A stretch of DNA of 64,000 nt, taken from the NCBI GenBank assembly GCA_963556195.1, contig OY744533.1:47381749-47445748 (forward strand). The letters are read 5' to 3'. Of this stretch, positions 25,301 to 34,849 are shown piece by piece. The notes under the pieces were generated by a model. The model did not search any database and was not told where the DNA came from. It saw only the letters and a list, made by a program, of their open reading frames with translations. Made by a program: the position numbers and the translations under genes. This DNA is from Sepiola atlantica. Lineage: Eukaryota > Mollusca > Cephalopoda > Sepiida > Sepiolidae. Within the stretch, counting starts at the first letter, position 1; each line of letters opens with the position of its first letter.

Positions 25301-26479
25301 GTTTCACCGAAACCGTAAACCCCCCTTCAAAAATTAAAAAAAAAAAACATTAACATTTAAAACTAATGCTATTATTTTTTCATATACCCGTCCTGGGGCA
25401 GCTTTTCTACTAATATATATATTTATATAATATTTTTTAAGTAAAAATACTTATTACCTACAGACATCGATATTTCATGCTTACGCAATCTTCAGTGTAG
25501 AGATGTTAATTCACATCGATCGGAAGGGTCGGACCCGGTTTTCAAGTCGCCACTGATCGTAGTCTTTCCCCTGCCGTCAACTAGCATGGAAATTAGGAGA
25601 GAGTTAACTTTATAAACGCTAAATCAGTGGGCGATACAGTGAACAGATGGACAGGATTCGACAATACCAACAAAGGAGTTGGAATCTTTCCAACACGATG
25701 AAAACTATCTGATCATTTTCGGGAATTTAACATGAAGATTCCCTGCTGAGCAGGTAAGAAACTATTGGCCAATTTCCAAATAGCATGCTCTGCGGGCTGC
25801 AGACCAATAACCAGTGGTCATTAGTAAACTGCACATGGCCATGAGGCGTTCAATATGGCAACACTACACGTTAAGATCGACTTTGTGCCCCATCGAACTG
25901 TCGTTGGGTAGACGGTATTTTAGAAATATATGAAAAAAAAAGAAAAAGACGAAGTAGGAAGAAAGAGAAAAGAAAAAAAGAAAGAGACGCATATTAATAA
26001 ATGTTTTAGATAGAACCAAATAACACATTATAAAAATTAAAAAAAAAAACGAATATGTTTAACCTGACAAACATGTCAATCCTTCTGGCTGGAATAAAAG
26101 TCCTTGGTCAGAAGAGGTGGAAATCGAGTCAAACACGTGATCATTTACACTTAGAATTTATTTCTATCTTGTTTAGAATAAATCAGTTTTAAAAAAACCC
26201 GATCAGGTCCGTCCTAAGATGACGTCTGCTGTCATATCTGTGAAGGCACGGCTGAGAGCACTCTTTCTTGCCTTGACAAAATCACCTTCATAATCTAGTG
26301 GATGGTGATTTCATCTCTTCTCTAAAGCCTCTTTCTCACAGAAGATACTTTTTCTACTCTATAGTTATTTCCATGGAAAGTAATTGAATGAGCTCTAATC
26401 TCTGGTTCCTCCTTGTAAGACATTCACAACAAAAACTTGTCTATTTACCACAACTGCAAAACACTGCCCTTTTCTTGGT

Positions 26480-26480
<1 letters not shown>
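25301..26480. other. Unassigned stretch
   Basis: No protein domain is readable on either strand. Moderate complexity at 25490-25910, A-rich and purine-rich at 25930-26050. Confidence 0.4.

Positions 26481-26481
<1 letters not shown>

Positions 26482-26549
<68 letters not shown>
26482..26549. repeat. (TA)n microsatellite
   Basis: About 33 TA units. Confidence 0.97.
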
Positions 26550-26550
<1 letters not shown>

Positions 26551-26844
26551 GCTGACTTTTTGTTATTTTTTTACTGGCGATAGTCGACCGATAAACACCG
26601 GTGAGTATTTAATATTTGTCGTTTTTTTTTTAAATATGCAGAGGACTGCATTTTAATTCGCTCTTAATTGGACGTGTCATCAATTTTTTTATATATAGAT
26701 TTTTCAATTAATTGATTTATAAATGAATTTTTGTGTATATAGATTTTTAATTAATTAATATGTAAATTAATTTTTGCGTGCACCAAAGGGAGACATGGCT
26801 ATGTGTTTCTGGCTATAAGCCGTCATTAACAGCGACATATATTA

Positions 26845-26960
26845 TATATATTTTTTAATTTTATTATTCACAGACACGTGTTTCGTCGTTTACGACTCAT
26901 CATCGAGGCTGAACCTAGCGAGATTCGAGACTAGGCATCAGACACTAGGATCTTGGTTGT
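26845..26960 (-). mobile_element. tRNA-headed element with decayed hammerhead motif, copy C1
   Basis: On the minus strand a tRNA 3'-half-like block (AGTCTCGAATCTCGC, B-box region, near 26915-26930) is followed by TGATGA, a GTCG/CGAC stem with TAAA loop, GAAA, and CACGTGTCTGTGAATAAT, then TA-rich sequence. The conserved C before TGATGA is A here, which should abolish hammerhead cleavage. Related composites are at 28191-28337, 42278-42395 and 57480-57600. Confidence 0.6.
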
Positions 26961-27005
26961 AAATCTAGCTTGGTTCAACTACACTGATGAGTTGTGGATA
27001 ATTAA

Positions 27006-27007
<2 letters not shown>

Positions 27008-27072
<65 letters not shown>
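27008..27072. repeat. (TA)n microsatellite
   Basis: About 32 TA units directly at the left end of the MITE at 27071. The MITE probably used a TA within it as its target. Confidence 0.97.
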
Positions 27073-27076
<4 letters not shown>

Positions 27077-27455
27077 GGGCCAAAATAAGGGTCCTATCTT
27101 TAAATTTGAATAACTTAAATTTGAATAACTTCCACAAAATAAAAGTTAAACTCACCAAACTTTATGTGTGTGTAGACTGACCCTTCCGAGATTTTTTGAA
27201 ATAAACAAAACAAATTTTAGCCGAAAAACACTTCTTAAAACTTACAAAAACTAAAGTATTGTTTTTTACACTGTTTTGAGTTTTTTAAGCAAAAATAATG
27301 TTTTCTAAATGAGGGTACGTTCCTTAGGGCTAATACGGCTCATGCTTGCTTCGGAAGGGGTCCTTTACTTATTCTAAAAAAAAAATTTAAAAAAAATCAA
27401 TAAATAAAAAAGTTATGAATTTTTAAAAATAGGACCCTTATTTTTGCCCACCCTG
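27071..27455. mobile_element. TA-targeting MITE, copy 1 (mariner/Tc1-type ends)
   Basis: A 385-bp element with about 35-bp terminal inverted repeats (YAGGGTGGGCMAAAATAAGG followed by GTCCTATYTTTAAA) and TA on both sides. A second copy of 387 bp at 44249-44635 differs at only a few positions and in A-run length. There is no transposase frame, so it was moved in trans. TA target duplication and CAGGGTG termini fit the Tc1/mariner superfamily. The near identity suggests recent mobility. Confidence 0.9.
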
Positions 27456-27474
27456 TATATATATAGTAACGAGA

Positions 27475-27512
27475 GCGTGTGATCGTTACATTGGACAGAC
27501 AGGAGAGTTGTT
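27475..27512 (+). pseudogene. Tiny Penelope-like GIY-YIG fragment
   Basis: The frame reads CDRYIGQTGEL, the YIG half of a Penelope-type GIY-YIG nuclease, then diverges into unrelated sequence. About 12 codons only, so the call rests on the motif. Confidence 0.45.
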
Positions 27513-27890
27513 GGTGCCTGTCTTTTTATTTATTTCCCTTTTCTCTTGCGTGCTTAGCACAACAAAAACACAGTAATAGTAAGAGAAGCGGATAGTACCA
27601 TCTAAAAAAGGAAGAAAAATACATGTATATAAATTTGAGCAGACGACAATGTAAAAACATGCGCAAAGTTTGAAATTTGAAGAGTTTGCCGTATAGAGAC
27701 GAATATAAAGTTTACATACCTTAAAATATATGAACATTTTACAATGAATTATATTTTTGAAGGAAATATGAAAACTCTGAAAATTGAACGCATCATTGCC
27801 TGGACTTTTTATTTTATAACAAGAATAATAAGGAACGATCCAAAAGGAACGTCTTAAAAGTGGAAGCACGTAGATATTCGACACATAGAA
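27513..27890. other. Unassigned stretch
   Basis: A 142-codon minus-strand frame crosses this region but shows no domain and overlaps a repeat at its 5' end. I do not call it a gene. Confidence 0.4.
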
Positions 27891-28140
27891 GAAAACGTAG
27901 AGAATCGGGACCACTTCTATTGTCTTCCCCAGTAGATGTTATACATATGATATACATTTCATAAACATTGGATGTATTTGCAGTTTTAAAAAAGGTTATG
28001 CCCTTAAATCCACATTAAAAGTACACTTTAAGATTGGGAAATACTTCCATTGTCTTCCCCGGTAACTTTTAAATAAGAATACACTTTTAGATTTTATGTA
28101 GATTCTCTAACATTTCTTCCTATAAGGAACACACAAACAT
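27891..28140 (+). repeat. Copy of the 130-bp repeat unit
   Basis: Two units with GGGACCACTTCTATTGTCTT and TACTTCCATTGTCTTCCCCG cores, followed by AGATTTTATGTAGATTCTC. Related to 11577-11905; inverted copy at 17058-17400. Confidence 0.7.
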
Positions 28141-28190
28141 CGAGTTATATATGTACATATATTAATATAAATATTTGTGATTGTTTATTA

Positions 28191-28246
28191 TCTATGTACG
28201 TATACGTTTCGTCCTTTTTAATAACCGGGACTCATCAGCATAGAGA
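28191..28246 (-). ncRNA. Type I hammerhead ribozyme motif, complete core (copy C2)
   Basis: Read on the minus strand: stem I UCUAUG pairs with CAUAGA (6 bp, no mismatch); core CUGAUGA; stem II GUCC/GGAC with a 13-nt loop; core GAAA; stem III ACG/CGU closed by UAUA; cleavage triplet GUA. Every conserved hammerhead residue is present in the right order, and stem I is the open one (type I). It lies directly downstream of a tRNA-like Pol III promoter block (28259-28337) and upstream of TA-rich sequence. Self-cleavage is predicted, not shown; tertiary loop contacts cannot be judged. Confidence 0.8.
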
Positions 28247-28258
28247 TATGGCTATTCA

Positions 28259-28337
28259 CTACCGGTCATGCGATTCGAAACCCCGGATTACGAGTATTTT
28301 GCAAATCAAATCCGACGCCTTAACCACACAGCCAAAT
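28259..28337 (-). repeat. tRNA-like SINE head (type II tRNA), part of copy C2
   Basis: Minus strand GGCTGTGTGGTTAAGGCGTC is an A-box region of Ser/Leu-type tRNAs, and GGGGTTTCGAATCGC is a B-box, about 50 nt apart. No intact acceptor or anticodon stem remains, so it is a SINE promoter rather than a tRNA gene. It is separated by about 12 nt from the hammerhead motif. Confidence 0.75.
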
Positions 28338-28497
28338 TTAAATAGCGAATAAACTGATAATTTTAACACTTTATCAGCGGCTATAACTTCTAGAGCTTTC
28401 TACTACTGTTTAATGGAAGGAACGATGCATTTAAAGCTAGTGACGATATGCTGTGTTAATACTACACTTACAGTGCTCTACTTTTTCGAGGAGCGAC

Positions 28498-28498
28498 A

Positions 28499-28561
<63 letters not shown>
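28498..28561. repeat. (AAT)n microsatellite
   Basis: About 21 perfect AAT units. Confidence 0.95.
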
Positions 28562-28562
<1 letters not shown>

Positions 28563-28829
28563 GACCTCCACTGGAAGAGCGCGGACAGCTCTGGGACCTT
28601 GGGAAGGCTTGTTGCCACTCGGGCCCCAGAGGGGACCAATGGCCCTTATCAGCGGGAAATCGTTGGTAGGTGGCTGTTGCGATTACCGCAAGGTCATCAG
28701 CGGTGATGAACGAAAAGAGGTGGAGCATACTGGAGGCCTGAGGAGACTTGTTGTCACTCAGACTCCAGGGAATACCACAGGTTGTCGGCAGTGGGTGACC
28801 ACTGACGATGACCAGTGTGATAACTCCTA
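28562..28829. repeat. GC-rich repeat between two (AAT)n tracts
   Basis: Two internally related halves (GGCTTGTTGCCACTCGGGCC near 28605 and GACTTGTTGTCACTCAGACT near 28745), bounded by AAT repeats at both ends (28498-28561 and 28835-28852). It looks like a retroelement 3' UTR with an AAT tail. No coding relic lies upstream. Confidence 0.5.
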
Positions 28830-28834
28830 GTGAG

Positions 28835-28848
28835 TAAATAATAATAAT

Positions 28849-28909
<61 letters not shown>
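28835..28909. repeat. (AAT)n then (TA)n
   Basis: Six AAT units run directly into about 27 TA units. Confidence 0.95.
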
Positions 28910-28913
<4 letters not shown>

Positions 28914-29340
28914 TAAATTAATAGCTTGAATAACCGTCCCAGGACGTGTTCATCATGTTTGTTTTTTTATCTTTGAGTGTTTGCTTTCATATAGTTAATA
29001 ATAAAGAATTGCAAATGTAGATTGGTTCTTCTGCGAGTCTACAAAGGAACAACTGGCAGATCTTTAAAGACGGCAATTCTATTTCTTATTAATTCGTTGC
29101 AGTCTTCATACTGCCGTCGTCGTCGAAGACGACTATCTTAAACGGCTGCTATACGTGTGGTGGCGTTCAGCTACGTGTGAAAAGGAGACGTCGACAATAC
29201 TATCATCTTTACTGGCAATGACAGCAGTGTGTCATCATTGCCAGCTATTGTACTGACCAAGGGGCGCAACTATGTTCGAGAAAATCAGACAAACACGGAT
29301 CGTATGAGCACGCCTCTGCATTTAATAATTGTACCTTTGC
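28910..29340. other. No feature recognised
   Basis: Contains a small GTCGTCGTCGAAGACGAC palindrome at about 29115-29132, but no coding relic. Confidence 0.4.
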
Positions 29341-29344
29341 TAAT

Positions 29345-29393
29345 ATAACACACACATATATACATCAACACACACGCACACGCACACGCACAC

Positions 29394-29430
<37 letters not shown>
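29345..29430. repeat. (CA)n microsatellite with CACG variants
   Basis: CA dinucleotides with CG interruptions in the first half, followed by TA-rich sequence to 29452. Confidence 0.95.
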
Positions 29431-29433
<3 letters not shown>

Positions 29434-29469
29434 TTATATATATATATATATAAATAATTCCTGATATTA

Positions 29470-29640
29470 CTGCACTATCTTGTATATTGAGCATTGACTA
29501 TTACAGAAAGGATATAATTTAAAGATAAAATTTCATCATTATAATCTCTCAATTCATATGTATATATATATATGTATATATATGTGTGTGTATATATATA
29601 TATACATATATGTATATTTATATATATATATTTATTGATA
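29470..29640. repeat. Terminal block shared with 36085-36170, and TA-rich tract
   Basis: ATCTTGTATATTGAGCATTGA and AAAGGATATAATTTAAAGATA recur near 36095-36150. Imperfect TA repeats follow at 29560-29630. Confidence 0.65.
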
Positions 29641-29719
29641 AATAAAACAACATTTCTTCTGTTTGATTATACCTATTTTTATCTTTTCAATTTTCTAATA
29701 TTTTTGTGTAAACAAAACA

Positions 29720-29990
29720 ACAGAAAAAATATTCCATAAGTATCACTAGCACTTTCGATTCTTCGTCAAATCATCTTCAGGTGACAATAAATAAATTAAA
29801 AAAAAAACAGGAAAAAAGAATAGATATTAGAAAAGCAGCCGAGAACGCCATATGTGAAGTCGTTAGACACCAAAAAACAACCCTGTAGAGTTCCAAGAGC
29901 ATGTTTATAATTTAAATTCCGATTTTTGTTATTGTCACCTGAGATGATTCAACGAATAATCACAAGTGCTAGTTATATTAATAGAATATT
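29720..29990. mobile_element. Inverted repeat, family D (CTGAAGA...GAAA block)
   Basis: At 29746-29790 on the minus strand is CCTGAAGATGATTTGACGAA then GAATCGAAAGTGCTAGTGAT. At 29936-29985 on the plus strand is CCTGAGATGATTCAACGAAT then AATCACAAGTGCTAGTTATA. The two are inverted around about 145 bp. The left half has a second copy at 32640-32800. Confidence 0.65.
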
Positions 29991-30111
29991 GATTATTATT
30001 TTTATTTTCACACAAAATAATTTATTAGAACAAATAAATAAGTATAATCAAGCAGTAATTTAGCTATGTTTAACAATGTTTGCTTAAATGAAAGATTGAT
30101 GCCTAAATATA

Positions 30112-30153
<42 letters not shown>
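30112..30153. repeat. (TA)n microsatellite
   Basis: About 20 TA units. Confidence 0.96.
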
Positions 30154-30156
<3 letters not shown>

Positions 30157-30588
30157 TTTGTGTGTTGTGTAATATTTTAGTCATTTATATATGAAGAACA
30201 AACTCAATATACATGTATTCAACGTTAATAATATAATGCAAGCTAAAAAAACAATTTATATAGGCCATCAACAAAAGACACAAACCACAGAAACAGACAC
30301 CAATGCTAACAATGAAGAAGCATTTCTACTCTTCCGTATTCCTAGTGACAGCCACACTATCTTAACATTTATCTACGGCTTAAACAAGTTTCAATCCTTG
30401 GGATACTAACTAAACCCGCATATTGCCGACGTAGAACATGTATAAGTCGATTTCAGCGTTGGAAAATTTACAAAATACAAAAAGGGACCAATCTTTATTT
30501 GTCGTGAAATATAAGCAGGGGACCTAACATTAAAACGTGAAATAGAAAAGGAGGTCATCAGCTATTTACCAAGCAAACATTTAATTGA

Positions 30589-30590
<2 letters not shown>
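30154..30590. other. No feature recognised
   Basis: A 72-codon plus-strand frame at 30191-30409 is hydrophilic but matches no family I know. Unsupported as a gene. Confidence 0.4.

Positions 30591-30641
<51 letters not shown>
30591..30641. repeat. (TA)n microsatellite
   Basis: About 25 TA units followed by a small AATTCAATTAAATTGAAATT palindrome. Confidence 0.96.
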
Positions 30642-30644
<3 letters not shown>

Positions 30645-30719
30645 CAATTAAATTGAAATTAAGTTTCATTTAAGGAACCGGGTTCTATGTAAAATGCATG
30701 TAAATGGTTTTTATTTTTT

Positions 30720-30800
30720 ATTTTTTATTTTGCTCGAGAGTTTTCGTCCAGGAGCGATCTTTATGCCTCCTGATGAACTGCATGAATGAAAGATTCTGGT
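30720..30800 (-). repeat. CAGGAG hairpin followed by GACGAAAAC
   Basis: On the minus strand CATCAGGAGG, a loop, CTCCTGGACG and AAAACTC form a 6-bp hairpin followed by GAAAA. It resembles the CTGANGA-hairpin-GAAA pattern of other families but lacks the exact first core. Confidence 0.35.
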
Positions 30801-30995
30801 AATTACATGTTTTTATTTCCGGTTGTTGTTTTGTGCGCGAAACAGTTGTCAAGTTATACTGAATTGCTTTGAATTTTAGTAAGAAAAATTGAATAACTAC
30901 TTGGTCATTGAAAATCAACATAATTACTTAAATATTCTCTGTCCTTAAATGTTAACATTATCGAGCTTTTACATTGAACAGGTTTGGTAAATTTA

Positions 30996-31011
<16 letters not shown>

Positions 31012-31031
<20 letters not shown>

Positions 31032-31290
31032 GTTACATATTTGCATGTACAGAATGCACTCCAAACCTAATTAAACGATCATTATGGATTTTGGAACACA
31101 GCTACTAGGAGTAAAAAGACATAACGTTGGCTATATTTAGTTCAATTTAGTTTTATGTAAAGGAGCAAAAATGGGCAAGAGCGGCTCGTGAAAATTCAGA
31201 TACCTTCAATTTTTGTGAAATTTTAATAATAGCTATTAGACATCAATTAATAAATATTTTCCGCGGTACGATTCTGAAATATGCAACATA
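31012..31290 (+). repeat. Dispersed repeat J, copy 1
   Basis: Colinear with 46140-46400: a (TA)n start, CATGTACAGAATGCAC, GATCATTATGGATTTTGGAA, CACAGCTRCTAGR, TTTTTGTGAAATTTTAATAA, and a TCAATTAATAAATATTTTCC end. A third copy is at 61600-61945 on the minus strand. Confidence 0.75.
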
Positions 31291-31636
31291 TAGTTTTCAA
31301 ATAAATTTATATATAAATAATAAAATAAATAAATAAAAATAAAAAATAATAATTAAAAAAAAAAAGTTTATTTTATTTCTGAATCTGGTTTGTAATTTAA
31401 AATTTAACCGGTATTTTCTGCGAGACTGAATCTTACGGCCGCCTTCATATGCACGCTTGAACTTGAGTTGAGCACGGTTCTGAAGAGGAAAAGAGTTCCC
31501 GAAATATTAAAATAAAATAAAAATTATATCATACGGAATTTCCACCAGACCATCTTGATACAGGTATTACATAACATTGTAACATTGTGTAGATAGACAG
31601 ATATATATGTGTTTGTGAAAGGAAAAAAAATAATAG

Positions 31637-31638
<2 letters not shown>
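31291..31638. other. No feature recognised
   Basis: A-rich at 31310-31365. AAATAAATTTATATATAAAT-type sequence without coding potential. Confidence 0.4.

Positions 31639-31703
<65 letters not shown>
31639..31703. repeat. (TA)n then (TG)n
   Basis: About 22 TA units passing into 10 TG units. Confidence 0.97.
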
Positions 31704-31865
31704 ATGTACACATTGTATTAAGGGTGAAACTATTTCCTTTGTTCCACCATTATATTTGCTCCAACTTGTGTCTATCCGTCACACCTCTGCATTGTATTGC
31801 CTTCTAAGTATCACATTTCTATATACTAATAAACAATGCTTCAAGCAAACTACATAAACCTCTTA

Positions 31866-31867
<2 letters not shown>

Positions 31868-31911
<44 letters not shown>

Positions 31912-32000
31912 GTATAAAGAGACACTTGTACTATGCGAAAATGTCTGTGTTTCATTCCTTAATGTAATCATCAGGTTAATTGTTTGATGATTTCCCTGGA
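31868..32000 (-). repeat. (TA)n plus family E block
   Basis: A TA tract at 31868-31905 is the downstream end, on the minus strand, of a block with CCTGATGATTACATTAAGGA then ATGAAACACAGACATTTTCG (31935-31982). The order core, hairpin, GAAA, then (TA)n matches the other families here. Confidence 0.6.
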
Positions 32001-32009
32001 AATGAAACA

Positions 32010-32420
32010 AACGTTTCTTTGTAGTTTATTTGTCACAAGTATATTTTCATACTACTGAACCTATACTTCTATAGTTTTGTGTGTTTAAAATGTTTTTGTT
32101 TTATTTTATTATATTTTCATTTGTAGTTTGTATATTTATCTTAAAGGGTTGTATTTTAAAGATCGTCTATAGACTATAGGAGCTTTTCAGCGTCGCGAAA
32201 AACGAAAACAAAGACAGATGGCGTTTGACTTCATCGTTAAAAACCGTGCATTGTTCTTGGACTATAGACCTTTAAAAGCTGTTTTTTTAAAGTCAGCCCA
32301 CCTGGATGAAACCGCGGTACGACTCCGAAATATGTAACGTATAGTTTTTAAATAAATTATTTGTATTTAGCGCTCACTCTTCTGCGATCGAGCACTTTAA
32401 TTTTTTTTCAATATTACCTG
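32010..32420. other. No feature recognised
   Basis: Fragments GCGGTACGAYTCYGAAATATG and TATAGTTTTYAAATAAATT at 32312-32360 also occur at 31263-31310, so part is dispersed repeat. Otherwise nothing is recognised. Confidence 0.45.
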
Positions 32421-32423
32421 ACA

Positions 32424-32515
<92 letters not shown>
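32424..32515. repeat. (CA)n then (TA)n
   Basis: About 21 CA units followed by about 25 TA units. Confidence 0.97.
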
Positions 32516-32518
<3 letters not shown>

Positions 32519-32639
32519 GAGTATTTAAGCAGCATTTTTAAGCAAATATTGTTAAAACAAACAGAATTTAACTGCTTAATTATACCTTCCAATATTTTCA
32601 ATTTTCATGACCATCTTTTGTGGTAAAATCTAAAAATGA

Positions 32640-32800
32640 ATGTATGTTCCATATGTATCCTGAAGGTCTTTGCTTTTTCCGTCGAATCATCTTTAGGTAT
32701 CAACACCAAATGAACAAAAAAAAAAGCTAGAGAAAAGAAGACAATTTTAAAAGACAGCAAGAACGCACATGTGAAGTCAGTTAAACTCAAAGGAACGGAC
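32640..32800 (-). repeat. Family D copy 2
   Basis: Colinear with 29725-29890: CTTTTTCCGTCGAATCATCT, TTAGGTATCAACACCAAATG, then AGAACGCACATGTGAAGTCA in order. On the minus strand it leads toward the (TA)n at 32466. Confidence 0.65.
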
Positions 32801-32919
32801 TCGCTATTTTCAGGAAATACATTAACAATTTTAATTTCGTGACGCCAGAATTAGCGTCACAGGATCAAATCTTATTACGTAAAGCATTTTAAAATGTTGT
32901 ATCTGGTTTCATACGTAAT

Positions 32920-33130
32920 GTTATTAATTGTGGGTTGCTCGGCTTTAATAAAGATGGCTTTATAAGGATTTGTAACGATGGTTGAAACAGAATTTGATTA
33001 TTTAAGAAGACGGTTCAACAAGAATTTGTTAACATCGGGCTTGAAAACGACAATCTTGTAGTCAGTTGGGAAGCAGGCCTATGGTAATGTGTTCGATAGA
33101 CGGGTAATTCTTTAAAAAACAGTTTCACAT
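32920..33130 (-). pseudogene. LINE 3' end, family L1 copy a
   Basis: Minus-strand frame 33120-32999 reads RITRLSNTLP, stop, ACFPTDYKIVVFKPDVNKFL and LLK followed by a stop. This is the C-terminal signature of a non-LTR retrotransposon reverse transcriptase. One in-frame stop replaces the usual residue before CFP. The 3' UTR (32999 downward) is related to that of copies b-d. Confidence 0.75.
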
Positions 33131-33139
33131 GAAAGTTTC

Positions 33140-33719
33140 GGTAGTTTTAGGCACACAAAGGGAGAAAGAACATTCATTACCGTGGTTGTAGCTAGACGAT
33201 ATTTTGTTGTGAATGTTTTATAGGGGGTGGGGTGGATATATTACCAACATATATTTAAACAAATTCAACACGCACACGTTGAATGTTGAAGTCACGAAGC
33301 AAGGATGGAATTTCATGCATAGAAATACGAGACATGAAAATCTTGAAGATCCTCCAATTTCTGCACTTCCGTCAAACCGGCGCCAATAGAAGAAAACTCT
33401 ATGGGGATTTAAACAATGATAATAAAAAAAGGAATGAAAACCGTTTGCATACAGATAAATAAAAAGAAAAGAAAGAATTAAGAATATTAACTCCGTTTTT
33501 GTGCCTGTATTGTTTGATGCACGACTTATCGAGCGCCCAGCAAGCGATAACAGTTTTGTAATAACGGCCAAGAAAGTGTCGGCCATTTTGCATTAATTAC
33601 ACAATTTATCTAAACTTAATTCAAAGACGTTTGAATAAAAAAGGAACACATTAGATAAAAGAATGAATAATAAAATAGAACACATTTCTTTAAATAAATT
33701 GTACTCTAGTGTTATTTGT
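33140..33719. other. No feature recognised
   Basis: Two overlapping minus-strand frames (33218-33593) show no domain. Confidence 0.4.
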
Positions 33720-33855
33720 AAATAAAAAAAAATGGATGAAAAATATTTAATAGAGCTTTCTAACTTTTAATTTTGGCTAGAAAACTCAAGAAAAATTGAG
33801 AAACTCGGCATAGAGAGGTACTTCAGCTTGTATACTTATTAAATTAGAATATTTG
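33720..33855 (+). repeat. Dispersed repeat, second copy at 54920-55045
   Basis: Shared order: AAAAAATGGRTGAAAGATATTTAATAGA-like, CTAACTTYTAATTTT, AAAARTTGAGAAACYCGGCA and TCAGCTTGTATA. Both copies are non-coding. Confidence 0.65.
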
Positions 33856-33859
33856 TGGT

Positions 33860-34125
33860 ACCCATGTAGACACTTTTTTTCCAAGAACTTCCCATCTTTG
33901 AAAAACAATACCACAGGGCTGCTTATTAACTGACCACAACACGGTTGTTTTCAAGTCTAATGTTAACAAATTCTTGTCGAACTGTCCGCCTAAATAATCA
34001 AATTCTGACCATTTCACCTATGGTTTCGAATCCTCTGAAGTTGTTGTTCATTGCCAACTGACAATCTCAATAACCTTTATCCTCCAGTAGCCCTTGTGCC
34101 TTAATAAGTGGTGACACATTAGTAA
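33860..34125 (+). pseudogene. LINE 3' end, family L1 copy b
   Basis: Frame 33872-33997 reads TFFPRTSHL, stop, KTIPQGC, TDHNTVVFKSNVNKFL and CPPK stop. One internal stop is present. The 3' UTR ends TTAATAAGTGGTGACACATT then AGTAAAAG. Only the last 42 codons survive. Another L1 copy lies 700 bp downstream in the same orientation. Confidence 0.85.
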
Positions 34126-34560
34126 AAGAATACTATTATAAAACATTCATATTAAATGGAGGGTTTGCTGTAAAGAGATTCTCTATTATCAACACTTTAG
34201 CAGCATTTTATGAGATTAAGAGACAAACTACTGATCATGTGATCGTGTTCCTTTACTTATCTAACATATAAAGTAAAGTCAGACTCTTTATCGTTCTTTG
34301 TGATCGATAGCTTTTCCCCTACAAAATCAATATCGATTCTGGTGAGACAGTATTTCTTGTGGATCGTTATAGTATGTTGCAAAGAAGAATAAAATGTAAT
34401 TCGATTTAATTTATTCCAGAAAATACTTTGTACAGGGCGGAATTATTCTCTGATGGCCATTATCTTAAAAAGAGACGTAAATCTGTATACCTACATACAT
34501 AGTTACTTTAAATTGGAAGAAAACATATTTGAAAAAAAAATCAGACATACTTTAAAAATG
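34126..34560. other. No feature recognised
   Basis: Non-coding sequence between two L1 ends. Confidence 0.4.
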
Positions 34561-34563
34561 TAA

Positions 34564-34840
34564 AGCAAAACTAAGCGGAACTTCCACGAACAAAGTTTCT
34601 TTCCAAGAACTTCCCATATGTGGAAAACAATGCCGCAGGGATGCTTCCCAGTTGATTACAGCATGGTCATTTTCAAGTCCAATGTAAGTAAATTCTTGTC
34701 GAGACGTCCGCCTAAATAATCAACCTCTATTTCACACATCATTTCCAATCCTCTCGCCACCCGACAATCTCAATAACCCTTATCCTCGAGTGACTTTTGG
34801 GCCTTGATAAGCGGTGACGCATGAGTACATGAAAACCCAA
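34564..34840 (+). pseudogene. LINE 3' end, family L1 copy c (best-preserved C-terminus)
   Basis: A 51-codon open frame (34564-34719) reads TKRNFHEQSFFPRTSHMWKT, then PQGCFPVDYSM and FKSNVSKFLSRRPPK, stop. This is the C-terminal domain of a CR1/L2/Jockey-like reverse transcriptase. No stop interrupts the preserved part. The 3' UTR ends GGCCTTGATAAGCGGTGACG. The 5' part of the element is missing, the usual outcome of incomplete target-primed reverse transcription. Confidence 0.85.
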
Positions 34841-34849
34841 TTTTATCAT

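Noticed and set aside
27486..27914. 142-codon minus-strand frame
   Set aside because: No recognisable domain; composition typical of antisense AT-rich sequence, and its start lies in a repeat copy.
30720..30800. Another hammerhead on the minus strand
   Set aside because: Has a hairpin followed by GAAAA but lacks CTGANGA in the required place; kept only as a weak repeat note.
33218..33593. Two overlapping minus-strand frames of 122 and 64 codons
   Set aside because: Hydrophobic low-complexity translation without homology that I can recognise.
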